DNA of 64,000 nucleotides, taken from NCBI GenBank assembly GCA_023664265.1, contig JAMPFV010000001.1:119392-183391 (forward strand), read 5' to 3'. Position 1 is the stretch's first letter. Each line of letters opens with the position of its first letter. Source of the DNA: Roseburia sp. Its GTDB lineage: Bacteria; Bacillota; Clostridia; Lachnospirales; Lachnospiraceae. A program made the position numbers and the translations under genes. Positions 1-9,266 of the stretch are shown here, piece by piece. The notes below the pieces were generated by a model. That model was not told the origin of the DNA, ran no database searches, and was given only the letters and a program-made list of their open reading frames with translations.

Positions 1-14
1 TCTCTGACTGCCAT
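1..14 (-). CDS. porA: Start of probable 2-oxoacid:ferredoxin oxidoreductase alpha subunit (partial)
   Basis: Only the first codons, reading M-A-V-R, lie in the window. They follow a GGAGG-type ribosome binding site a few bases upstream. The call rests on position: the gene follows the gamma and delta subunits on the same strand, and in this enzyme family the alpha subunit comes next, commonly starting M-A-V-R or similar. The fragment itself is too short to identify alone. Confidence 0.5.
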
Positions 15-58
15 TTTCTTCCTCCATATGTCATTCCCAACCCGCGCCCTCCGGCGCC

Positions 59-361
59 TCAGGTGTTCTCCTTCATGCTGATTGCGCCAAACGGGCAGAC
101 CTTCGCGCAGATGCCGCAGCCCTTGCAATGCTCATAATCAAAATCCTCCCTTTTGCCGTCACTTACGGGAATCGAAGAATCGGGGCAGACCGGCGTGCAG
201 AGCAGACATTGTTTACACTTCCCACTGTCCCATGTGGGTGTCGCTGTCCTCCACTCTCCAGTGCAAAACGACCTCGAGGTCGCCGCCTCAAATATTTTAT
301 TGCCCTCCGTTATCCGCTGCCACGGACTCTGTTCGTTAATCCTGTCCTGTATCTTCCCCAT
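59..361 (-). CDS. porD: 2-oxoacid:ferredoxin oxidoreductase delta subunit (2x[4Fe-4S] ferredoxin)
   Basis: A protein of about 100 residues. Its C-terminal half carries two cysteine clusters, CKQCLLCTPVCP and CKGCGICAKVCP, each with the C-x2-C-x2-C-x3-C spacing of a [4Fe-4S] site. In pyruvate:ferredoxin oxidoreductases of the multi-subunit type this subunit passes electrons from the thiamine-bearing core to external ferredoxin. The frame is open further upstream, but the chosen ATG lies six bases after GGAGG and clear of the preceding gene, so the longer version is not preferred. It sits between the gamma subunit and the start of alpha, consistent with one operon. Which 2-oxoacid is used cannot be read from this subunit. 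Confidence 0.9.
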   Translation of the reverse strand: MGKIQDRINEQSPWQRITEGNKIFEAATSRSFCTGEWRTATPTWDSGKCKQCLLCTPVCPDSSIPVSDGKREDFDYEHCKGCGICAKVCPFGAISMKENT

Positions 362-407
362 ACACATCCTCCACGCCGCTTTCGCGGCTTCTATAGCAAT
401 GAATAAT

Positions 408-980
408 CTAGCTCGCCTCGTGGAACGCCATCTCCAGCGCGAGCATATTGCCCGCGATAACCTCCGGCTTCTTCGCAAACTTGTGTTGGAACGAGGTCTT
501 CATCTCCTTCAGAAATTCATTCTTATCCATCACGTTCGACACCGCTACCGCCGCCGCGAGCATGGGCGAGTTAGGATAATTCTTCCCAAGCGCCTTGAGT
601 GAAATCTGCTTTGCGTTGATCGTGTAGACCGCGCCCTTATAACCGTGAAGATGCGCCTGCAGCTCCTCCCGTGTGCGCTCGGAATTGATGATGACCGCGC
701 CGTTCTCCTTCAGCCCCTTTGTCACGTCGATGCTGTCAAGCAGGCTCTCGTCCACCACCACCACATAGTCCGGCTCATAGATGTTGGAATGTATCGTAAT
801 CGGGCTGCTGCTGATGCGGTTGTACGCCGTGATCGGCGCCCCCATCCGCTCCGGCCCGTACTCCGGAAAGCCCTGCACATACTTGCCCGTCTTGAACGCC
901 ACATCCGCAAGCAGCAGCGCCGCCGTCTTTGCGCCCTGCCCGCCGCGTCCGTGCCATCTGATCTCCACCGTGTCCTTCAT
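408..980 (-). CDS. porG: 2-oxoacid:ferredoxin oxidoreductase gamma subunit
   Basis: A 190-residue protein beginning with the glycine-rich segment GRGGQGAKT (about residues 11-19), which is characteristic of the gamma domain of pyruvate and 2-oxoisovalerate ferredoxin oxidoreductases. It also holds the family-typical stretch around PEYGPERMGAP. The subunit is structural and helps bind coenzyme A in the cytoplasmic complex that converts a 2-oxoacid plus CoA to acyl-CoA, CO2 and reduced ferredoxin. It is the first gene of a minus-strand run (gamma, delta, alpha) that leaves the window. Pyruvate is the likeliest substrate in an anaerobic Firmicute, but that is inference. Confidence 0.88.
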   Translation of the reverse strand: MKDTVEIRWHGRGGQGAKTAALLLADVAFKTGKYVQGFPEYGPERMGAPITAYNRISSSPITIHSNIYEPDYVVVVDESLLDSIDVTKGLKENGAVIINSERTREELQAHLHGYKGAVYTINAKQISLKALGKNYPNSPMLAAAVAVSNVMDKNEFLKEMKTSFQHKFAKKPEVIAGNMLALEMAFHEAS

Positions 981-1032
981 TTTATTTATACCCCTTTCTC
1001 AACACATCCCTTCGGATGCGCTCTATACAATA

Positions 1033-2535
1033 TCAAAGCCGCCGATAGAGCTTTTGGAACACGCTCTGCTCAACAATACTCACGTCCTGCGTATCCTCAC
1101 AGCTCACAACCATGTAATCCCCTGGATTGCCAAGCAGATAGGCGTCGCCCGTCTTGGACGTAAACACCTTGACCCCGCGGGAAAGCTGCCTTACCAGCAC
1201 GCGCACCGCCCGCCTGCTCGTACAGGGTTGCATACGCTGTATAAAGTCCTTAAATTCATTTGTCGTCCTGTCCTTCAGCCGCGGCGTGTATTCCAGCTTA
1301 ATCTCAAAGCTGCCGGAAAGCGGCTCGTAGTCCCTGTTGAACTGCTCCTCCGAAATCACCTTCACCCTGCCGCTGTCGTCAATCAGAATATACCGCTTCT
1401 CGTCAATCAGAAACTGCACATCGCCGTCGATCGTCCTGATAAAGCACTGTGTCCCCGCCGGCAATAGCGTGGACGCCTTGACAAAGCCCACCGTCTCCTG
1501 CCGTCCCTCATACCGCTCCATCCCCGCCGTCTCTATCCCGCCCGCAGAGCCGTCAATAATATCAAAGCTCTCAAAATACTGCTTCATTTTATTGCCGAAA
1601 TACGTCTCCCCGTTCAGCGCCGGATAATGCCTGTCGTATCTGCTCTTGTAGAGAAAGCCGCCCGCGCGCTCCGCATGGCCACCGCCAGAGCCGATGCCCT
1701 GCGACAGGTACTGCGCGAACTCGCTCGCATTGACCTCCCGAATGCAGCTCCGCACGGAGAACTTGTAGCCGTCGTCCACATGATTGTAGACGACACAGGT
1801 ATGTATCTCATCCACCTGTATCAGAAAGTCGCTGATAAGCCCCAAGAGGTTTGGGTCACAGGCGTGCGTCCGGATTATCGCATAATGAAAATCCCGATTG
1901 TAGATATACCGTATCAGCGCGATTCCCGCAATCTCAAGCTCTTTCAAAGAAAGATTGGAATTCTTCAGCAGATACATAATGCCCTTGTCAAAGGATACCG
2001 CTTCCCGCATGTCCCTGTCAAGCGGATAATACAGCTCGGTAAACTGGCTCGTATCGCGGTAAAGCCCATAATACAGCGCCGTCCCCACCTTAATATTGTC
2101 ATTGACCGGATACCGCTCCTCCATCAGCAGCCTCCACACCAGCGTGGAGCAGCTTCCCAGATTGGGGACAATTTCGTAATCCGTCAACCCGTCCGTCGCC
2201 ACCTCCTGCTGGTGATGGTCGATCACGACAACGCTCTCGGCCTGAAAGCTGGATATATTTCCCGCCCCGTACTGGCAGTCCACCGTTATCAGCAGCCCCT
2301 TGAGCGGCGCCTCCTCCGGCGCGCGGTACCGGATGGGAATCCCCAGCTTCTCCACCATCAGCCGCAGATCTGTCTTCTGTATTTTGTTCCTCCCGCTGTA
2401 TATCAGCGATACCTGCCGGATCTTTCCCTTAAAATAGCTGTACAGGGCAAAGCCGGATGCAATCGCATCCGCGTCCGGATTATCGTGTGTCTGAATTGTT
2501 ATCGTATCATAGCTCTCCAAATCCCTTAACCGCAT
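1033..2535 (-). CDS. DHH-family phosphoesterase with C-terminal PGDYG-like extension
   Basis: About 500 residues. The N-terminal part has the DHH signature: HDNPDADA near residues 17-24, an IDHH motif near residue 100 and the DHHA1 glycine/histidine motif GSGGGHAERAGG near residue 285. Such proteins hydrolyse phosphodiester bonds in small molecules or oligonucleotides (nanoRNase or c-di-AMP phosphodiesterase types) with Mn or Mg. The last 170 residues are not part of the usual enzyme. They end with a PGDYMV segment resembling the small PGDYG domain. A GTG lies four codons upstream, but ATG at 2535 has the better ribosome-binding-site spacing. The substrate is not known. Confidence 0.8.
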   Translation of the reverse strand: MRLRDLESYDTITIQTHDNPDADAIASGFALYSYFKGKIRQVSLIYSGRNKIQKTDLRLMVEKLGIPIRYRAPEEAPLKGLLITVDCQYGAGNISSFQAESVVVIDHHQQEVATDGLTDYEIVPNLGSCSTLVWRLLMEERYPVNDNIKVGTALYYGLYRDTSQFTELYYPLDRDMREAVSFDKGIMYLLKNSNLSLKELEIAGIALIRYIYNRDFHYAIIRTHACDPNLLGLISDFLIQVDEIHTCVVYNHVDDGYKFSVRSCIREVNASEFAQYLSQGIGSGGGHAERAGGFLYKSRYDRHYPALNGETYFGNKMKQYFESFDIIDGSAGGIETAGMERYEGRQETVGFVKASTLLPAGTQCFIRTIDGDVQFLIDEKRYILIDDSGRVKVISEEQFNRDYEPLSGSFEIKLEYTPRLKDRTTNEFKDFIQRMQPCTSRRAVRVLVRQLSRGVKVFTSKTGDAYLLGNPGDYMVVSCEDTQDVSIVEQSVFQKLYRRL

Positions 2536-2646
2536 ATTCTCCCCCACGCATACGCTATGCCTGCGTCCATATTACATTAGGAAACGCTGCCACAATCCGG
2601 TGACAGCGCTCTATACTATTGATCTCATCCAATTCCGGCTTACTCT

Positions 2647-4119
<1,473 letters not shown>

Positions 4120-4162
4120 TTATTAAATTATTATAAAATATTGAATAGTTTAATTGTTCAAA

Positions 4163-4191
4163 ATTATACAAGAGCGTGCACCGATTGTCAA
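4163..4191 (-). promoter_or_regulatory. Promoter of guaB
   Basis: On the minus strand, TTGACA (4191-4186) and TATAAT (4168-4163) are separated by exactly 17 bases. Both hexamers match the vegetative sigma-70/sigma-A consensus perfectly. The site lies between the end of the upstream membrane-protein gene and guaB, so guaB is transcribed independently and strongly. Confidence 0.85.
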
Positions 4192-4204
4192 GCATTCAAA
4201 AGGC

Positions 4205-4705
4205 TTAATCCATAAATACTTTTCTGGGAATGATTCCCCGTATCGTCTTGACGAAATCCTCCGTGAGATTCAACTGATACTTCTGATTCCCCTCATAGTA
4301 CGCCGCGTAGAGCTTCTGCTCCGGCAGATCGTTCCCCGCGCTGTAGTCGAGCGTTTTTACCTGACGGTTCCTGTAGCTGTCGAGCTGATGCGAGTTGACC
4401 GGAGCCAGGATTTCAATCTTGCCCACATCAATCACGCAGGCCCTCTTCCTGCGGGTCTTTGCCATAATCTTGTCAATGGTAATCTCCTTGTCGAGATAGA
4501 GGTACTCATACTCGATATCCGTCCACTGGAAGACAAAGTAATCCAGAACGCCCAGCGCGACCGTCACGATAAAGAGAATAATATTTCCCGTGATCAACGT
4601 AAAAAAGCCTATCAGCACCGTCGGCACCAGACACAGCACCCGCGCCAGCTTCTGCTTTATATCCCGCTCCTTTTTTACCAGCAATTCCTTATAACTCTCA
4701 TTCAT
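4205..4705 (-). CDS. Small membrane protein of unknown function
   Basis: 166 residues. A basic, coiled N-terminus is followed by two closely spaced hydrophobic segments (about residues 22-60), then a soluble domain of about 100 residues that includes a charged TRRKRA stretch. I do not recognise a named function. Hairpin-anchored cytoplasmic domains of this size are common in Lachnospiraceae genomes. It is monocistronic, divergent from the solute-binding-like gene at 4872 and followed by the guaB promoter. The start follows an AGGAAGG-type ribosome binding site. Confidence 0.7.
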   Translation of the reverse strand: MNESYKELLVKKERDIKQKLARVLCLVPTVLIGFFTLITGNIILFIVTVALGVLDYFVFQWTDIEYEYLYLDKEITIDKIMAKTRRKRACVIDVGKIEILAPVNSHQLDSYRNRQVKTLDYSAGNDLPEQKLYAAYYEGNQKYQLNLTEDFVKTIRGIIPRKVFMD

Positions 4706-4812
4706 ACCCTATATTCCTTCCTCGTAAAGTTTTATCCTTTTAATAATATTCTTTCTCACGCCACAAATCAAGCCAATATTCAAGATTTAGAAAAAATTAA
4801 TGCTCTGCCGGA

Positions 4813-4842
4813 TTGACTTTTCCCCGCGGATGTGGCTATGAT
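4813..4842 (+). promoter_or_regulatory. Promoter of the membrane-anchored protein at 4872
   Basis: TTGACT (4813-4818) and TATGAT (4837-4842) are separated by 18 bases. A GGAGG site lies just before the ATG at 4872. Confidence 0.6.
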
Positions 4843-4871
4843 TATTTTAATATGTTTTCAGGAGGTTTTTC

Positions 4872-5618
4872 ATGGAGGTTTACAATAAAAATCGCGACCA
4901 AAACACTTCCCTGCACGACGAGATCCGCGAACAGAACGCCAAGCTCAAGGGCGCGCCGCTCAAGGAAAAGCTCGCGTATTTCAGGGAATATTATCTGAAG
5001 GGAACCCTGATTGCCATCGCGGCCGTCGTCTTTGTCGGTTATATCGCGTACTCAATGCTGACAAGCCCCTCGGACACCGCGTTCGCCGCATACTTTTATA
5101 ACGACACCGGCGATTCCTCAAACACCGCGCTGCTCGACGGCTTTGTCGAATATGCCGGCATCGACACCGCGGAGCACTCGGCCTACATCGACGCCACAAT
5201 GAGCTACTATGAATCCGAGACGCCCAACTATGACATCTACATGGGACTGGAGAAAGCTATGGCGGTCATTTCCACGGGAGAGCTTGACGTGATCGTAGGC
5301 GATGCGGCCACGATCGACTATTTTGCCAGAGCGGAATGCATAAGCGACATCACCCAAGTCCTCCCCGAGGATCTGCTCGAGCAGTTCAAGGACAAGCTCT
5401 ATTATGCCAAGGTCGGAGAGGCACAGACACCGATGCCCGTCGGCGTGTATGTCACCGACTCCCCAAAGCTGCAGGAATATTACTATTATGTGGTCGGAGA
5501 ACCGATTCTGTGCTTTGTCGTCAACTCCAACAGCATGGACAACGCGGTCGCGTTCCTGCGGTATATTTATATGGAGTCAAAAACCCCGCAGCAAGCTGAC
5601 GGGGCATCAAACTTGTAA
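4872..5618 (+). CDS. Membrane-anchored protein, possible solute-binding-like domain
   Basis: 248 residues. A charged cytoplasmic N-terminus of about 43 residues precedes one transmembrane helix (about 44-64), and the rest is predicted outside the cell. The outer domain resembles part of a periplasmic-type binding fold: short alternating segments, an LDVIVGD strand and a late YYYYVVGEPI strand. It is only about 180 residues long, too short for a complete transporter-type binding protein, and no ABC genes are nearby. Function is unknown. The stop codon lies inside a GC-rich region of imperfect inverted repeats. Confidence 0.75.
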   Translation: MEVYNKNRDQNTSLHDEIREQNAKLKGAPLKEKLAYFREYYLKGTLIAIAAVVFVGYIAYSMLTSPSDTAFAAYFYNDTGDSSNTALLDGFVEYAGIDTAEHSAYIDATMSYYESETPNYDIYMGLEKAMAVISTGELDVIVGDAATIDYFARAECISDITQVLPEDLLEQFKDKLYYAKVGEAQTPMPVGVYVTDSPKLQEYYYYVVGEPILCFVVNSNSMDNAVAFLRYIYMESKTPQQADGASNL

Positions 5619-5737
5619 CGCAACAGAGCTGCGGGGTATTAGACCCTCGCGGTATTCGTCAAATATCCATGCAAGCATGGCTATTTTCCTCATTACTCGC
5701 GGGAATAAAAATCATCGCTCGGCAGCGACGATTCAAA

Positions 5738-5761
5738 GGGGCGCCGGAAAACCGGCGCCCC
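5738..5761. terminator. Perfect GC-rich hairpin downstream of the PfkB gene
   Basis: GGGGCGCCGG (5738-5747) pairs perfectly with CCGGCGCCCC (5752-5761) across an AAAA loop. It lies between the convergent genes at 4872 and 5780. The T-tract on either side is poor, so termination by this hairpin alone is an inference. Confidence 0.6.
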
Positions 5762-5779
5762 TCTCTATATATCTGTCTC

Positions 5780-6691
5780 TCAATTCCAAATCAGGCGCTT
5801 CCACTGCTCGATCTGTTCCTCCGTCATAAACCCGTTGGAGGTTCCGACAAAGCCAATCTTATAGGAGACGAACAGCAGCGCGTTCCGGATAGCCTCCTTC
5901 GCGTCGCCGGTCTTCACATAATAATGCACGAATGCCGAAAACATGGCATTGCCCGCGCCTACCGTGTTGACAATCTCGTTGGTCTTCACCGCATTGTACT
6001 CTATCACGCTGTTGTCCGCCTTGGTGTACAGGATCACGCCTTTCGCACCGATACCCACAATGATAATCTCAGGGTCGTACTTCTGCCTGCACTCGTCAAT
6101 GCAGTCATAGGGCGTCCCCTCCACCTCATCATCGCTGATATACAGAATATCCGCCGCCGCAAGGAAATCCTCCTTCTGCGCGACCTTCTCCGCGCGCATA
6201 CTGCGCACATTGACCGCCAGCGGCTTCTTGTACTGCTTCGCGAGCTTGATAATCGGACGGCAGAAATTACAGTTCGATATCAGCACCATATCCTTATCCT
6301 GTATCCGCTGCTCCAGCAGATCATAGTCATAGGGCACCGTCCGAATGTCCTTCACATCCTCAAAGGTCTGCTTCTTCCCCTCGCAATACAGAATAACCGA
6401 CGACGGCATACCGTCAAGCTTCGGAATCACATAGTCCGTGCTCAGATTGACATTCTTCACCTTGAGAAATGCCGTGATCTCCTCCTTGGACATATCCTTC
6501 GCCACCATGCTCATAAAATCCACCTTGTTCCCGAGCCATGTGAGCGCCATCGCCTCATTAAAGCCGGCGCCGCCGATCTCCGTGTCAATCATGTCCGGAA
6601 TGCTCTCAAACTGCTTATACGGAACCGGCAGCTCATTGACCTTCACAATCGTCTCATACTGTACAAAACCTGCTACCATGAACTTCCCCAT
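5780..6691 (-). CDS. PfkB-family sugar/nucleoside kinase with altered catalytic motif
   Basis: About 303 residues with the ribokinase fold. The sugar-site segment IGGAGFNEA (about residues 39-47) is the PfkB signature 1 region. Signature 2 reads NTVGAGNAMFSAF. The family normally has GAGD there, where the Asp is the base that deprotonates the sugar hydroxyl. This copy has Asn (residue 248, codon at 5948-5950). It may be slow, inactive, or use another residue. The start chosen follows GGAGGAG; an upstream ATG would add 24 residues with no good ribosome binding site. It stands alone, so the substrate cannot be inferred. Confidence 0.85.
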   Translation of the reverse strand: MGKFMVAGFVQYETIVKVNELPVPYKQFESIPDMIDTEIGGAGFNEAMALTWLGNKVDFMSMVAKDMSKEEITAFLKVKNVNLSTDYVIPKLDGMPSSVILYCEGKKQTFEDVKDIRTVPYDYDLLEQRIQDKDMVLISNCNFCRPIIKLAKQYKKPLAVNVRSMRAEKVAQKEDFLAAADILYISDDEVEGTPYDCIDECRQKYDPEIIIVGIGAKGVILYTKADNSVIEYNAVKTNEIVNTVGAGNAMFSAFVHYYVKTGDAKEAIRNALLFVSYKIGFVGTSNGFMTEEQIEQWKRLIWN

Positions 6692-6880
6692 AGCTTCTCC
6701 TCCCTCCATATCCTTAGAATAACTTTCCTGCCATTTCTTATCACCAGTGTAACATATTTCCATTATTTTTTATATAGTTTTCTGAAAATTTAATAAATTT
6801 ATTTCCCGCGCCCGCAGAATGTGTTACACTTTAGTCATTGATACGCCACACATTCCAATTCAGAAACGGAGGACTTCTCA

Positions 6881-7642
6881 ATGAAAGAACAGCTGTACAC
6901 CATCCCCCTCAACGACGCCATGGCGGCGGACGATGAATGCCCGTTCTGCTTTATCGAGCAGAAGCTTGAGCAGGACCTTCTGGACTTCACCCTCGGCTCC
7001 GGCTCCTCCTACATGGAGAGCGACATCCGCGAGCGCACCGACAAGGCGGGCTTCTGCCGCTATCACTTTCTGAAAATGTTCCAGTATGGGAACACGCTCG
7101 GAAACGCATGGATCCTAAAGACGCACTATCAGAAGATAAACGGCGAATTGTCCAATGAAGTCAAACGATTCAAGCCCGCCAAGCTCTCCTTTACCGACCG
7201 CCTCAAAAAGACAAAGGAAATCAACAACACAATGACCGCATGGGTCTGTGAAAAGCAGCAGTCCTGCTACATATGCCGGCAGTACGAGGACACCTACGCC
7301 CGCTACCTCGACACCTTCTTCCACATGTATAAGCGGGACGCCGATTTCCGCAAAAAGGTGGAGGAGAGCAAGGGCTTCTGTCTCGTCCACTTCGGAGATT
7401 TGTGTCAGGCGGCAGTGGAAAAGCTCTCGGAAAAGCAGAGCAAAGAGTTCTTCGATATGGTATTCCCCCTGATGGAGCGGAATATGCAGCGTGTCTCGGA
7501 GGACGTGAGCTGGATGGTCGAGAAATTTGACTACCGCAATCAAGACGCTGACTGGAAAAATTCCAAGGACGCCATTCAGCGCGGTATGCAGAAATTAAAG
7601 GGCGGCTACCCCGCCGCCCCTGTCTATCAGCAAAAAAAATAA
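6881..7642 (+). CDS. DUF6062-like cysteine-motif protein
   Basis: 253 residues, mostly helical and charged, with cysteine pairs CPFC near residue 20, C-R-Y-H near 59, CYIC near 128 and C-L-V-H near 166. The repeated CxxC/CxxH pattern suggests two metal-binding half-sites. It resembles an uncharacterised Lachnospiraceae family that I recall as DUF6062. No function is known. A good ribosome binding site (cggagga) precedes the ATG. It is followed by a strong hairpin and stands alone between divergent and convergent neighbours. Confidence 0.8.
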   Translation: MKEQLYTIPLNDAMAADDECPFCFIEQKLEQDLLDFTLGSGSSYMESDIRERTDKAGFCRYHFLKMFQYGNTLGNAWILKTHYQKINGELSNEVKRFKPAKLSFTDRLKKTKEINNTMTAWVCEKQQSCYICRQYEDTYARYLDTFFHMYKRDADFRKKVEESKGFCLVHFGDLCQAAVEKLSEKQSKEFFDMVFPLMERNMQRVSEDVSWMVEKFDYRNQDADWKNSKDAIQRGMQKLKGGYPAAPVYQQKK

Positions 7643-7659
7643 TCTTCTCTATGTCTTTC

Positions 7660-7694
7660 TTCTGCTGTCAGGGATTATCCCCCTGTCAGCAGAA
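7660..7694. terminator. Bidirectional hairpin between DUF6062-like and TetR genes
   Basis: A near-perfect stem of 13-14 bases (TTCTGCTGTCAGGG pairing with CCCTGTCAGCAGAA) lies between two convergent stops, with pyrimidine-rich sequence on the left flank. The TetR stop codon is inside the right arm. Confidence 0.65.
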
Positions 7695-8282
7695 AGTCTC
7701 CTTTATAAAGTCCAGATAACCTTTCAGCTCCCTGTAAATGCTGTCCGGCTCCGCCCCCGAGCGCGTCCGCTCCTTTATCAGCCCCTCAACCGTATAGCTT
7801 GTCAGCTTCCTGACGCGCTCGCGGCGCGCCTTATCCTCAACGCCTCGAACCTCCGTGTTCTTAATCAGTCCTGACAGCCGCTCCTGAAGCGTCTTCCCCG
7901 CCTCCATGGTCTGTAAGGCAATCTCCTCGTCGGTCTCGGCAGACGCCTTCTCTATAAACGCGGTCATAAAGGGATAGCTCTTGGAAACCCTTGTGCGCGC
8001 GAGCTCTATCTGCCTGACCATCTCAAAAAAATCCCGCTCCGTCTCGTCAATGACCGTCGAAAGCTCCAGCAATATGTATTTCACACTGTATTCGTACACA
8101 AAAACATACAGCCCCGCCTTGGAACCAAAGTAGTGGAACCAAAGTCCTTTGCTCACACCAACGGCTTTCACCATATCGTCCGTGCTGGCATGCTTAAAGC
8201 CGTTCTGGGAAAACACCTCCAGCGCGCCGTTGATCATACGGTCCTGCTTTTCCCTTGGCAAGTCAAAGAATTTCTCGTTCAT
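7686..8282 (-). CDS. TetR/AcrR-family transcriptional regulator
   Basis: 198 residues. The N-terminal TetR helix-turn-helix is clear: an I-x-G-A-L-E-V-F helix, then TDDMVKAVGVSKGLWFHYFGSK (quoted here as separate helices 2 and 3) at about residues 30-53. The C-terminal ligand domain is all helical and not assignable. The ATG at 8282 follows GGAGG by about five bases; an ATG 20 codons upstream lacks a site. It faces the acidic membrane protein at 8459 across a 176-base AT-rich region, so it may control that gene and itself. Confidence 0.9.
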   Translation of the reverse strand: MNEKFFDLPREKQDRMINGALEVFSQNGFKHASTDDMVKAVGVSKGLWFHYFGSKAGLYVFVYEYSVKYILLELSTVIDETERDFFEMVRQIELARTRVSKSYPFMTAFIEKASAETDEEIALQTMEAGKTLQERLSGLIKNTEVRGVEDKARRERVRKLTSYTVEGLIKERTRSGAEPDSIYRELKGYLDFIKETFC

Positions 8283-8306
8283 GCGTACCTCCATCTTTCT
8301 CGTTAG

Positions 8307-8323
8307 TTGACTTTTATAGTCGA
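8307..8323. promoter_or_regulatory. Possible TetR operator (imperfect palindrome)
   Basis: TTGACT, five bases, then AGTCGA forms an imperfect inverted repeat in the 5' leader of the TetR gene, just upstream of its ribosome binding site. TetR-family operators often have this TTGAC/GTCAA form. The assignment is inference from position and symmetry. Confidence 0.35.
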
Positions 8324-8458
8324 TATTTACATATCTTAACATATTCTTAACAACTATTCAACTAAAATTTAAAAAATAAATTTTTACATACGCCCTTTTC
8401 ATTTCCATAAAATAGTATTAAAATGTATGTAAATATGCAATCTGAAAGGAGACCATTT

Positions 8459-8959
8459 ATGGCAAAAAAATTCGGCAAGCTCGTACTATTCAGCGCCCTT
8501 GCCGGCGCTGCCGCAGCAGGAACCTATCATTATCTTCGGAACAAAAAGAACGACACCCTGACAGATTCCGACGAGTTCGATGATTTTGATAATTTTGACG
8601 AGGACTTGGACGACGAAGATTTTTCTTCGGAATCGACAGAAGCAAACGCGCCAAAAAACCGTCCGCATGTCTCAATCGACCTCGACAACGCAAAGGGAAT
8701 TATCGGGGAAAAGGTAATAGAAACCATTGACAAGGCGAAGGAGCGGCTGGACAAAGCACAGGAATTTATCGGGGAAGTTACCGCTTCCGGCAGTGGCACG
8801 GCCTACACCGATATGGAGATGCCCGCAGCCGCCGACGAGAGCAAGCCCGAGACAGAGGAGCTTGTGAAGGAAGAGACGGCGCAGGAGGGAACCGGCGGGG
8901 AAGGACAAGACAAAGCCGCCGATACGGAGGAGTTCTTCGACGATTCGGACGAGGAGTAA
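8459..8959 (+). CDS. Small acidic protein with N-terminal membrane segment
   Basis: About 166 residues. After M-A-K-K, a small-residue hydrophobic helix (about residues 6-24) probably anchors it or acts as an uncleaved signal. The remainder is extremely rich in Asp and Glu, with runs such as DDFDNFDEDLDDEDF, one predicted amphipathic helix (about 80-105) and an acidic tail. No enzyme motif is visible. The ATG at 8459 follows AAAGGAG; the frame extends 12 codons upstream without a site. A TAAAAT -10 element with a TTTTCA -35 lies upstream. It is divergent from the TetR gene, which may regulate it. Confidence 0.8.
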   Translation: MAKKFGKLVLFSALAGAAAAGTYHYLRNKKNDTLTDSDEFDDFDNFDEDLDDEDFSSESTEANAPKNRPHVSIDLDNAKGIIGEKVIETIDKAKERLDKAQEFIGEVTASGSGTAYTDMEMPAAADESKPETEELVKEETAQEGTGGEGQDKAADTEEFFDDSDEE

Positions 8960-9021
8960 TACGCAACCGCGACAGCCTGCGTTCACCGCAAATGTCGCGG
9001 TTCCCTATAAAGTCAAAAACA

Positions 9022-9057
9022 GGAGCGCGTACCCCCTTTCAAAGGGATGCGCGCTCC
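9022..9057. terminator. Nested hairpin after the acidic-protein gene
   Basis: GGAGCGCG (9022-9029) pairs with CGCGCTCC (9050-9057), and an inner CCCTTT/AAAGGG stem sits inside. The stem is strong but no T-tract follows, so its role as a terminator is uncertain. Confidence 0.5.
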
Positions 9058-9263
9058 AAAGCATTTAATCGCCGCCAAGCTCACATTTTGACTGCTCGAA
9101 TTATTTAGGGAGAACACAAAGTGTTCTCCTAATCGCCGCTGCCAAGCTTACATTTTGAACAGCCCAAAGCATTTAATCGCCGCTGCCAAGCTTACATTTT
9201 TGACAACCCGAAGCATTTAAGGAGAACACAAAGTGTTCTCCTAATCGCCGCTTAGCGGCGATT
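9058..9263. repeat. Cluster of short intergenic repeats
   Basis: Two units alternate. Unit A (roughly aagcatttaatcgccg, ccaagcttacatttt) occurs three times, starting near 9059, 9132 and 9166. Unit B is a perfect palindrome, GGAGAACAC-aaa-GTGTTCTCC, at 9109-9129 and 9220-9240, followed each time by taatcgccgct. The block ends with AATCGCCGCT/AGCGGCGATT (9243-9263), directly at the 3' end of the DUF4179 gene. The block together with the preceding hairpin fills the gap from 8960 to 9266. No open reading frame of note is present. Confidence 0.75.
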
Positions 9264-9266
9264 TCT

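Noticed and set aside
9058..9263. CRISPR array
   Set aside because: Units are few, uneven in spacing and not separated by unique spacers of constant size; no cas genes nearby.
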